Position numbers and translations under genes: made by a program. Below, in pieces: positions 31,506 to 39,748 of a DNA stretch of 39,748 bases; within the stretch, counting starts at the first letter, position 1; every line of letters begins with the position of its first letter. This stretch comes from Chara braunii (lineage: Eukaryota; Streptophyta; Charophyceae; Charales; Characeae). The stretch covers positions 4,124,387 through 4,164,134 of the forward strand of contig BFEA01000046.1 in NCBI GenBank assembly GCA_003427395.1. Reading direction: 5' to 3'. A model generated the notes under the pieces. The model saw only the letters and a program-made list of their open reading frames with translations, searched no databases and was not told the origin of the DNA.

Positions 31506-31813
31506 TTCCCCTTTGATAAATGAAGTCTGGGTTTCTTTCCTCTCCTTCTCCCATCTCTCTCCTGCTTATTTTTTTCGTACTACACGAAATGGAAATTGAA
31601 TTGCTGCTTTAGAATGTTTCGAAGGGTTGGAAGAATTTGTGTTCTCCCCTCGAGGATTTCTTCTTTTGACTGGTGTCCTTGGAGACCTTCATTCGGCGAA
31701 CTTTCCTTGACGAGCGTTTGAATTGATGGACTGCAGGTGTCAGCTTCAACAATGTGCAGCAATGTCCGGTGCGAACTGAAATCCCAACACAAGCCCAGTC
31801 TCTTTTGGCTTTT

Positions 31814-31816
<3 letters not shown>
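31506..31816. other. No gene seen
   Basis: C/T-rich at 31540-31560. Only short unrecognised frames. Confidence 0.5.

Positions 31817-31889
<73 letters not shown>
31817..31889. repeat. (TC)n microsatellite
   Basis: An uninterrupted TC run of about 72 bases. A shorter (GA)n run lies at about 31986-32005. Confidence 0.95.
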
Positions 31890-31890
<1 letters not shown>

Positions 31891-32179
31891 AATGCCCGGT
31901 TGCCTTTCGATATATACCATGCTTAGCTGGCTTAACCCACTGCCAACCCCACCCTTCGCAAACCGAAGGAGGAGGTGTGTGTGGGAGAGAGAGAGAGAGA
32001 GAGAGGTGAGGAGAAACTGGTAGGAGATGGGGTGGGAGTGTTCTAGAATAAAAGTTTCAAGTTTAGCTTTTTCATGAGACGTTTGCTTCTTCGTTCAACC
32101 GTTTGTGGATTTTCTTGTTCTTTTCTTCTCGTTTGTGTCCTATCACTAAACCCACTGGAGAACGATGTTGAAACGGGAA

Positions 32180-32480
32180 AATGTAATTTCCCAGTAACAA
32201 GTAGGAAATCATGCTTTCAAGTTTTCAATGAAAGTATTCTGAAATTTTGGCATGGAATTCGAAGCGAACCAGTCCGGTAATCTGTTGTATAGTTTGTACT
32301 ATTCTTTTGTGTAAGTTTTTATTGTCATGATGTTTGTGTTCTCTGTGTGTGTGTGTGTGGTTGTGTGTGCAATTTCCCAATAATAAGTAGGAAAGCATGC
32401 CTTGCTGTTTTCAATGAAAGTATTCTAAAATTTCGGGATGGAATTAGAAGTGAACAAGTTCGGTAATCTGTCATATTGAA
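32180..32480 (+). repeat. Two diverged direct repeats, ~187 bases apart
   Basis: AATTTCCCAGTAACAAGTAG near 32184 and AATTTCCCAATAATAAGTAG near 32371 begin copies of about 100 bases. Both include TTTTCAATGAAAGTATTCT and a CGGTAATCTG end. A (GT)n stretch separates them. The family is unknown. Confidence 0.7.
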
Positions 32481-32969
32481 ATTTGCCAAGTACTCGTCAA
32501 GTTCAACCTCGCATACATCAATGAACATTTGCATGAGAGTTCACACATGAAAAGCCAAATCGAGATACGATCAACACTTGAAGATGTTGTCTCCAATATT
32601 ATTATGGATATACAAGAATGTGCGTCTCGAGCGGCTCTGCTGCGCACACACACACAACGGATTTGAACCAGGTGGCGGCTATGGATTCTCGCCCTTCTCT
32701 CTCTCTTTCTCTCGCTTCGTCTTGCTTGTCTCTCTGACTTGGCCCGCTCTGCCTCATGCCCTCTTCTAGATGGATACACCCGCTCAGGTAGCTTACACAT
32801 TGGCGCCTATGGCCGCTGTCCTCCTGCTCTAACTCTAGCTTAGCTATGGAGTATCTCACAAGTGCCCTCTTCTGCTTCAGGCGCACAGTGCCCAAGTTGC
32901 CTTAACGCACAAGCAGCAGCAGCGCTTCTGCATCTCGGAACCAAACGAGTGATGAGCCGCTGCACTGTA

Positions 32970-33332
32970 GCAGCTAAATATAGGACTTGGCTTCACTTTG
33001 CTTTGCTTGGCTTGGCCTGCTTCAGACAGTACTGGTCAGCCGTGGCCTGTCTGCTGCATGCCCTTTGTCGGTCCGGTAGCTTCCACACTTTCCTGGGACA
33101 TGCTGCAAAATTGGACTTTGGACTGTCGGACCGGACTGGACTCTTCCAAATTTTTCTTATCGGGTACCGGACGGACTCCTTCCGACCTATGACGCTTTGG
33201 TATCGACACCTACCGACCTACAACGTTTCGGACCCCTAGACCCTACGGCCTACCCTACTGGACTGCTCTGGGACTGGGGACTTTTCGGGACCCTGGGACC
33301 GGGACTGGGCGTCTGCCGCGTGAATCCTTTCA
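32970..33332 (-). mobile_element. 3' LTR of element D, supported part
   Basis: The LTR opens with TGAAAGGATTCAC on the minus strand at 33332, directly after the purine tract. A TATA-like TATATTTA lies at 32982-32975. The LTR body is otherwise unlike that of C. Its far edge, perhaps 200-500 bases further left, cannot be set without a second copy. Confidence 0.5.
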
Positions 33333-33341
33333 CTCCCGCCG
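33333..33341 (-). promoter_or_regulatory. Purine-rich tract of element D
   Basis: CGGCGGGAG on the minus strand, identical to that of element C and adjacent to the LTR TG. Confidence 0.6.
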
Positions 33342-33439
33342 GGCTGGTTTCGAGGTTCTCCGAGAAAAATCTTATCTTTATCTATCATAGATGTTCATTC
33401 CTCTCCGAGCCGTCTCATAAAAGGAGACAATGTGAGGGG

Positions 33440-34237
33440 CTGTCTGTACTAGTTCCTCCCTAGGGAACCATCGGTCTTCGCTGGGTTCCTGACTGGCAAA
33501 CCTGACCTTGTATTGCCACTGCGGCCTCCCTCAGTGACCTGTTCGGAAAGTATCTTCAGCCACTATTTGGTGTACGTCGTAACCTCAATCCAAATCAGGT
33601 GGAATCATGGAATGTCGAGAGGGAAACTGATCGTTTGTAATACAGGGAAGCAACTTAGATGCGTGGGATACTCGATACGTATGCAGGTGGAGTGGAATCT
33701 CGATAGTGTAGGACAGACCATCTGCCTCTCCTTTGACATCTAAGAATTGCCATGGCCCCCTATACGCAGGTAGCAGTTTCTGCTAGATCCCTTCTTCCGG
33801 AGCGAACTCCTTAGATTTTACCCATACCAAATCTCCTACCACAAACTGCGACAGACGTCGGTGTTTGTTTGCCTGCTCCACCATCCCATCTGATGCTGCG
33901 CTTCAAGGATGTTCTTCTTGACCTGTTCTAAGTCCTTCTCGTACTGGATAGCGAACTCCCTGGTACCGGGCGGCAACCTTTGAATCTGATCCGGGTTCAG
34001 ACAGTCAATCGGACGTCGGGGTTGCCAACCTTTGTGCAGTTCATTGGGGGTGCGTGTAGCAGACAAGTGCACCGAGTTGTTATACGTAGACTGCACTTTG
34101 GGAAGATGGTTGTCCCTATCGATCCGGTAGGGCCTATTGTACATGTGACAAGTGCACCGAGTTGTTATATGTAGACTGCAGTTGGGAAGATGTTTGCCCC
34201 TATCGATCTGGTAGGGCCTAATGTACATGTGTAGCAC
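33440..34237 (-). pseudogene. Integrase end and chromodomain of element D
   Basis: From right to left: TYNNSVHLSATRTPNELHKG, FAIQYEKDLEQVKKN, the VGDLVWVKSKEFAPEE module (about 33840-33790) and YRGPWQFLDVKG. HTYRVSHASKLLP and a chromodomain-like YDVHQIVAED, YKVRFASQ and DRWFPREEL (about 33580-33450) follow. These pieces are in several frames with stops between them. At the right edge an 85-base segment is tandemly duplicated, repeating part of the integrase. Confidence 0.75.
34062..34231 (-). repeat. 85-bp tandem duplication inside integrase D
   Basis: GACAAGTGCACCGAGTTGTT begins at 34062 and again at 34147. The units differ at a handful of positions. 85 is not a multiple of three, so the copy breaks the frame. 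Confidence 0.9.
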
Positions 34238-35005
34238 TTGCTGAGCAGTTTGTTCATCTGCTCGGTCTACCCATTGGTCTCCGGGTGTCTACTGGAAGAC
34301 ATGGTCAACTTTGATCTATATACTTTAATCAACTGTTGCCAGTGCTCGCCCATGGATCTGCTATCTCTATCACTAACAATCGTTAATGGGTGTCCGTAAT
34401 CCTTAACCCAATGATTGAAGAATTCTCTAATCACTAAATTTGTCTACTACCACCATCACTTGACTCTTACCGCTTCTTCTCTTGACCTTTGTGTCCATAA
34501 AGTCAATAGATATGGAGTCACCGAGACCGGACGGGACAGGTAGCGGCCTGAACAGGCCAAGCGGGGATGGTGTGGAACTTTTGTTCCGCTGACACACTTG
34601 ACAGCCCTGGATATAGGCAATGCAGTCGTGCTTCATGCCGACCCGGGTGTAGGACCGGAGGAGATTAACATAGGTTTTCTCAAAACCGAAATGGCCCTCA
34701 GTGTCGTGGCACTCCCCTAGGATCAGACTTTTGATTGTCTCGTTGTTCGGGATGCACAGTTGGTCGAACCTGTTTGTTTTTTCGAACAGTAGTCCGTTGG
34801 TTACTCTGTAGTCTGGGACTTCGTGTGGTGCAGTCTGCACCCTTTTAATTAGCTCGTTGTAAACGGGATCGTTAGTGTATGCAGCCTTGATTTGCTGCTT
34901 TAGCTCGGCGCCTGCATCTAGGTAAGTCAGGATGGCACTGAAGAAGTCTGCGCATCTACTCAACGCAGCAGCAACGACATTGTACTTGCCTTTGACTGGC
35001 TTCAA
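34238..35005 (-). pseudogene. RNase H end and integrase core of element D
   Basis: The frame from 35005 to 34427 starts at the RNase H end, KPVKGKYNVVAAALSR. In elements B and C the same place reads ADALSR, so a conserved Asp has become Ala. The integrase zinc region runs from LILGECHDTEGHFG to CQVCQRNK. The core has SIDFMDTKV (first catalytic Asp), then a stop at 34427. Beyond it, in other frames, are IVSDRD (second Asp) and RHPETNG followed by a TAG (34269-34267) just ahead of the catalytic Glu. The TAG fits a CAG to TAG change. Confidence 0.8.
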
Positions 35006-35225
35006 TTCAAAGTCAAACTAATCGATCTCCCCAACCCCCAGTCAACTTTGGGGTCATTTGGGCTTGGGTTTTCAACCAGCGTAGGGTCCCGTGGTCAGAA
35101 TAGACTTTAAAATGTCTTCCTAGGAGATAGTGTCGCTAGTGGTACAGTGCTTCTCTCAAGGCGAACAGCTCGCGTTCGTACGTCGACGCAGCGACCTTCT
35201 CACTAGGTAACCTACAAGACATGAA

Positions 35226-35991
35226 TTATACGGGTCTGTACCCCTCTCCGTCATTCTGGTGGAGTACAACGCCAATTCCGTATTGGCTCGCGTTAGTAGT
35301 GACAATGAATGGAAGTGATGGGTCTGCCACCTTAAGGACCGGGTACTCAATCAACGACTTCTTCAATTTCTTGAAGGTTGAGGTGCAGTCTTTGTCCCAA
35401 TTCCAAACTGTTTCCTTCCTCAGCAGTTTGCGCAGTGGTGCAACTATCATGGTGAAATTCCGTACAAATTTTCGTTAGTGATTGGCTAAGCCTAAAAACG
35501 ATCGCAGTCGCCAGTCAGTGTGTGCTGGGTAGGCCTATCTTTGATTGCTGCTTTTTTCGCGTCTTGCAGTCGGACTCCATCTCCATCCAACACGTGGCCT
35601 ATAGATATAGCACTTGACGCTTTGCCCATTCACACTTTTTCGGGTTCAGCTTCAACTTTGCAGTGGGCAGCTTCGTTAATTTCAATGCAGATGCTGCTGG
35701 TGCTCCTCTAAAGTCTTACGAAAAATTCAAGATTTCATCTAAATAATTAACTACAAATTTGTCTAGCCATTCACGAAAGAGATCGTTCATGCATCTTTGG
35801 AAGGTAGCAGGGGCAGTCGTCAGACCAAACGGCATGACCAAAAACTCGTAGTGACCGTAGCGAGTCCTAAAGGCCGTCTTGTGCTGGTCCTCGGGCTGTA
35901 CCTCTATCTGATGGTAGCCCGGTTTCAGGTCAATCTTGGAAAAATACTTCCATCCCTGCACCCTATCCAGCAGATCATCTATTCTAGGCAA
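35226..35991 (-). pseudogene. Reverse transcriptase and RNase H start of element D
   Basis: 35991-35716 encodes [12 protein letters not shown], motif [16 protein letters not shown] (Asp intact), [14 protein letters not shown] and motif C as YLDE at 35745-35734, so the second catalytic Asp is Glu. 35450-35226 encodes the connection end and RNase H start: PLRKLLRKETVWNWDKDC and VTTNASQYGIGVVL. Here the first RNase H Asp is Asn (codon at 35292-35294). The two parts lie in different frames, and a partly degraded stretch between them includes the usual RSFLG-type region. Confidence 0.8.
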
Positions 35992-36064
35992 AGGTTCGAC
36001 GTTTTACACTATAATCGCGTTCAAACCCCTGTAGTCAATGCACATGCGCAGTTCGCCCTCCTTT

Positions 36065-36736
36065 TTAGGCACAAATAGGACCGCTGCGCCATACGTTGAG
36101 GAGCCCTTTGGGAGTCTTGCTACCGGACTCTATCTCTATTTGGTGCTTGATTTCCCTTTCCACTACTATCCGGGTCTCTACCACCTCAGCGAACTCTTTC
36201 AGCAATTTTTCAATTGTGGGTGGTGTTGGCTCCTCCTCCTCCTTGCCTTCATTAACCGGTCTAACATACGCTACGAAGATGTGGTCAACCAAATTGGCCT
36301 TGACCACGTGCCTGGCGAACGTAGGGGCACTCATACAGCAAAGGGATAGACTGGACTCTGCTCCAAACTCGTGAAACAGTCGCATTTTCATTTTGCCACC
36401 ATCGGGGTTGGGCAGCCAGCACTCATGCTCGCCCATCTTCACTTCAGCCCGCGCAGCCTCTCCTCAATCCGCCCCTAGAATCAGGTCAAAAGGTAGGCTA
36501 TCCTCCACTGAGAGGGTTAGGGAGTGCATAACTCTTTCTACCTTGTTCCCCCCCTCCAACCGGAAGTATGCCTTTACCCCTTCGACGTACTCCTCTACGC
36601 GCGTTGCACGATTGTTTGCCAGCCTGCTCACGACCGGATCATCCAATTTCAGAATCTTCATGCCGAGGTGCATCTTCTGCAGTCCCCTTTGGCTAATGTC
36701 GCTACGTGTAGATCCACTATCAACTAACGCGCCCAC
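36065..36736 (-). pseudogene. Protease and linker of element D
   Basis: 36736-36464 encodes the retropepsin domain with ALVDSGSTRSDI (active Asp at 36719-36721) and FDLILGAD; the Gly after LG is retained but a stop follows. 36442-36065 is the post-protease linker, with HECWLPNPDG and SAPTFARHV, leading to the segment [20 protein letters not shown] that precedes reverse transcriptase. The order matches element C exactly. Confidence 0.8.
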
Positions 36737-36988
36737 TCGCTCTTTACTGATTTCTACGTCTGCTAAGATTAGAAAGCTTGGCGAGGACTGATCAACTCAT
36801 CACGCATGCTTGCGTGGGAACCACCCAGAGAGACCCTAGCACAAGCGGTTTCCAAACAGCTAACTGGGTGGGGTGGGGCCCTATGCCAGTCTTTGCCATC
36901 GGGGCCTTCATACAGGAGGGTGTCTGTTCAGCGCGCGCTTTTGCCTGTCCGTCTGTGTCTGAAGGCCCAACAGGAGCAACTGCGACTC

Positions 36989-37712
36989 CTACTGGATGCT
37001 CCCTTTTGGGTAGCTGTAGTCAGGGCAAAAGCAAACAATGTTGTTGGGATCACCACATTTTAGGCATTGGTTGGCCTTAAGCCTTTTCTCCCATTGCCTG
37101 ATGCCCATCTCTTTCCATGGCTCTCTTTGCCGCAATCCCTGGATGTGTTGGCCATGGTTTGCACCCTCTACCTCTTCCGTCTGTGGAGGAGGAACCGCGT
37201 CCACCTTGCGGGGAACCATTACCCCTACCTCCCGTGTAATAGCTACCTTCGCCACTACTCCGCTGGGTGCCATGTCCTCTTCCTCCATCTCTTCCTCGGC
37301 CTCCTCTTCCTCCTTAATCTATGTTTTCATAGGGCAGCTCCTCTATTCGACCACCCTCGATTGTGACCAGAAGACTATCATTTCCCTTTATGCTACCGGC
37401 TATCATTTTGTTCTTCCAGCGACCTTCTTTCTTTAGGTCCTTCCAATAATGTGAATAGTTTGCCTCTTGGACAAAGTCGGCGTGGTCTACGACCATCTTG
37501 CTAAACTTTTCATATGTCATGCCCGCTTCACTGGTTTGGGCATATAGTTGGGATCGATGGGGTTCAGGGAGTGCTCGTGCAAAGTTGTTCAAGATTTGTA
37601 TTGGAGTGACACCATGCTCGAGGTACTGCAGAGTTCGCCCATGGTGGTCTTTAGTGCCGACACACTCTTCCATTTTCGATCGGATATGTTGAGGATCAGA
37701 TACTCCGTACAT
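36989..37712 (-). pseudogene. Gag second half and zinc knuckle of element D
   Basis: 37712-37314 carries the gag core end, with GVTPIQILNNFARALPEPHR, MTYEKFSKMVVDHA and a tail ENID also seen in a related form in C. An Arg/Gly-rich RNA-binding stretch lies at about 37315-37190 in a shifted frame. The knuckle CLKCGDPNNIVCFC (37066-37025) keeps three Cys in place, but the zinc-binding His is Asn. The gag N-terminal coiled coil expected upstream of 37712 is not found. Confidence 0.8.
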
Positions 37713-38214
37713 CTGGCCAGGTTTTTGTCCTCAAACCTACGTTACCAGCTGTCCGATCGGGAGAGGTCTCCCCCGGACGTCTCCGGGAGACGGTCGAGGG
37801 GGAGTTGTTCGGAAAATCGGACAACAGTTTTTTTGCCACTAAAAAAAAAAAAAGAAAACAATGGGGGGGGGTCTGCGCACTGCCGGGGGACCCCCTAGAA
37901 AAACTAGAAACAGGCTTTGGGGTGTGTGGGGGGTTGGGGTTGGGTGGTTGGGTGGTTCCAATGGAGAGGCCGCTTGTTTCTAATTGGCAACTTGAGCACG
38001 GCGCAGCAACTGCCACTGCTTTGTCTGATGCAACGGTTGCGGTAGGTGCAGTAATTGTTGCATGTACACCATCCGCTGCAGCAGATGCAGCAGGTGCAGT
38101 GGCAGCAACATCCGCTGCAGCAGGTGCAGCAGCTGGTACAAGTACTACACCAACTGCATTCCACCCACATACACACACACACACCACATACAACACCATT
38201 TCAATTGATTGCCT
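37713..38214. other. No confident gene; GCA-rich minisatellite
   Basis: A GC-rich inverted repeat (CCCCCGGACGTCTCCGGG) lies near 37768-37785, an A-run at 37841-37853 and a G-run near 37864. From about 38030 to 38140 a GCAGCAGGTGCAGTG-like unit repeats, giving Ala-rich frames on one strand and Cys-rich ones on the other. Both look like repeat artefacts. Confidence 0.5.
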
Positions 38215-38365
38215 GAGTGATTGAAAGAATGGGTGACCAAGCGACAGGCTGATTGACTTACATACCGACTGACGGACTAACTGACTGACTTACTGACTGA
38301 TTGCATGCCTTAGTAAGTGATTGTGTGACTAACTGACTGACAGACAGACTGACTCACTGGCATAC
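38215..38365 (+). repeat. Degenerate (GACT)n repeat
   Basis: About 150 bases rich in GACT/GATT tetranucleotides, for example CTGACTGACTTACTGACTGA. Confidence 0.8.
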
Positions 38366-38536
38366 ACAAAGAAACACGAACAGACACACACAAACACCCA
38401 CACACAACGACATTCGCATTTGCTGAACACGGTTGCACATTGCTATTGCGATTTGAAGCACGATAAACAAATAAGAGAACCACGACCGATGCAACATATA
38501 GAGTTCAACTGTGAACTTCAACAACGAAATGGAAGT

Positions 38537-38539
<3 letters not shown>

Positions 38540-38599
<60 letters not shown>
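38540..38599. repeat. (TC)n microsatellite
   Basis: An uninterrupted CT/TC run of about 60 bases. Confidence 0.95.
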
Positions 38600-38601
<2 letters not shown>

Positions 38602-38624
38602 GCAAACGCACATTGCATCCACCT

Positions 38625-38712
38625 CACTCTGAACACGCCATCCACACTCCACGGCCCCCCCACCCAAGACACCCACACTCCACCGCCCCCCACCCCAGAC
38701 ACCCACAAAGAC
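38625..38712 (+). repeat. C/A-rich tandem repeat
   Basis: Units containing CACTCCAC followed by CCCCCCACCC repeat about three times next to the (TC)n run. Confidence 0.6.
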
Positions 38713-38739
38713 GAATGCACGCAGATGGACGAACACCAC

Positions 38740-39541
38740 CACACTACACCCCACTAGTCCCATGTCACCGGTGCCATCGGAGTTGTTGTCATCTCCTGCC
38801 TCATCCCGACCCCTCATACGAGTCTCCTCCGCATAGTTGCTGTCGGACATCTCCTTTGAGGTTTTGTCGTCATCATTTTCATTAGGATCATCATCCAGCA
38901 CGAGGGTAGAGGTTTTCTGCATCTCTCTACCAGCTTCTCGAGATCGTGTACGGACACCGGCTGCAACACCAACTCCTGCAGCAATCCCCTCCGCAACATC
39001 GCCAGTCTTTGCCCTACCATGGCCCAGTGCACTCAGTGCCCATGACTGGTGTTGCCCTACCAGCTGCTCGAGATCGTGTACGGACACCAGCTGAGCCACG
39101 AGGCCGGCCACGACCTCGTCCGGTGCCTACTATTGGACGTGCAGGAGGTGGCTCCCCACCTACGTCATCCTCCCTTTGTCTCTTCTTCCTGCCATCACGA
39201 CTCGTTTTGACATTATTGCGGATAGCCGAAGACTGTCGTGTCGGAAGCGGGGGCATGCCCAGCGGACTGCGGTCGGGTGTGGTAGCTGTCCTACATGGCG
39301 ATGACCATAGCAACGTGGGACGAGTAGGGCCCTTGATAAGCATGGAAGTGTGGGGTGAGTGGACGTCGGTAGGCGCTGGCGATGGCGGTATGCCTACTAG
39401 ACTAGTCAAGGGTGCGCGACTTGTCATTAACAAGTTGCGTTCCCCTCCCTGCATCGCGTTTCTGGAGCCGCTGTCGACAACTCCCCTACTCCTCCAGATG
39501 CTCGCTCTTGAGCTGCCAGGCGATATACTGGCGACGTGCAA
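38740..39541 (-). CDS. Unrecognised gene fragment with NLS-like and AT-hook motifs
   Basis: Read leftward, the frame from 39541 encodes a Ser/Pro/Arg-rich stretch, then a basic cluster DGRKKRQREDD that resembles a nuclear localisation signal. GRGRGRPRGS (near 39100-39125) follows, which contains the RGRP core of an AT-hook, a minor-groove DNA-binding motif. Another frame from 39111 encodes GVRTRSREAGREM and a very acidic stretch (LDDDPNENDDDKTSKEMSD, near 38900-38850). A 33-base repeat (39061-39093 and 38931-38963), 130 bases apart, explains why GVRTRSR appears in both frames. No start, end or intron could be fixed. It may be an exon of a nuclear protein, a transposon-related gene, or a pseudogene. 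Confidence 0.3.
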
Positions 39542-39748
39542 TGTACACCAAGATCCACCCCCTGCGAGGATTGTGTGGCACCTGGGGGCAGTGGCGGTAT
39601 CTCGTAGAATAAACCCCTAGCGAGCGTGATGTCTCAAGCATGGCTCTCCTGCAGGGTATCCCTACCCCTCTCCTCCATCCTGTCCTCAGCCATCACAATG
39701 CCCTCATCTCGGACGACACTCTCGTCAATCCTCTCACTCACTTTGTCA
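39542..39748. other. Window edge, no call
   Basis: Short unrecognised open frames on both strands. The gene fragment to the left may continue here upstream on the minus strand, but no motif supports it. Confidence 0.4.

Larger units (their letters stand above)
32970..37712 (-). mobile_element. Element D: 5'-truncated Ty3/gypsy chromovirus
   Basis: Read leftward from 37712 it carries the second half of gag, knuckle, protease, reverse transcriptase, RNase H, integrase, chromodomain, a purine tract and the start of the 3' LTR. It shares the CGGCGGGAG|TGAAA junction and overall protein style with element C, so they are relatives. The first half of gag, leader and 5' LTR are absent. All domains are split by frameshifts or stops. 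Confidence 0.8.

Noticed and set aside
37763-37853. GC-rich inverted repeat and A-run at the broken end of element D as an insertion-sequence end
   Set aside because: No matching terminal repeat elsewhere, no transposase and no target-site duplication.
37805-38224. Ala-rich 139-codon plus-strand frame
   Set aside because: Its composition comes from the GCA-rich minisatellite and the opposite strand gives an equally long Cys-rich frame; no domain is visible.
38946-39620. 224-codon plus-strand frame
   Set aside because: It is opposite the minus-strand frame with the NLS-like and AT-hook motifs and has no recognisable feature of its own.

Overview
This is a eukaryotic, plant-lineage repeat landscape, not a prokaryotic locus. 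It holds long terminal repeat (LTR) retrotransposons of the Ty3/gypsy (Metaviridae) chromovirus type, tRNA-derived SINE-like heads, pure dinucleotide runs, minisatellites and one assembly gap. I saw no intact host gene, rRNA, CRISPR array or bacterial-style operon. The chromodomain tails, the initiator-Met-type primer binding sites and stop codons that look like decayed CGA and CAG codons suggest a streptophyte. A charophyte alga such as Chara is my best guess from the look of the elements, but it is unverified.

Layout: (1) About 1-6370 has no recognisable gene. It holds short tandem repeats, a recurring motif next to splice-donor-like sites, an array of about eight 63-bp tRNA-arm-like units (4470-4950) and a SINE-like element on the minus strand (about 5459-5735). 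(2) Element A, minus strand, about 6372-11150, is a decayed Ty3/gypsy copy. Read from the right it has an LTR edge, a primer binding site, a repeat-rich leader, gag, protease and a remnant in which the start of reverse transcriptase is fused to the middle of integrase. (3) 11160-12640 holds palindromic repeats, a weak tRNA-like head and unrecognised sequence. (4) Element B, plus strand, 12645-21865, is a full-length element with both LTRs, primer binding site, polypurine tract, a long leader with a 447-bp duplication, and gag-pol with many stops and several frameshifts. (5) Element C, plus strand, 22146 to about 31356, has two similar LTRs. A 710-base N run hides the 5' LTR end. Its gag-pol is nearly complete but frameshifted. 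(6) A second clear SINE-like head follows at 31357-31505, then simple repeats. (7) Element D, minus strand, about 32970-37712, is truncated within gag and keeps the 3' LTR start. (8) 37713-39748 holds simple repeats and an unrecognised possible gene with a nuclear-localisation-like stretch and an AT-hook.

The elements share the Ty3 order gag, zinc knuckle, protease, reverse transcriptase, RNase H, integrase, then a chromodomain in B, C and D. None could act on its own as written: each has a lesion in or across the reverse transcriptase catalytic centre. The most interesting structures are non-coding. One is a two-hairpin leader element shared by B and C with a compensatory base-pair change. 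Another is an array of TTGAC cores spaced about 11 bp in the leader of C. The third is the tRNA-like tandem array at 4470-4950.
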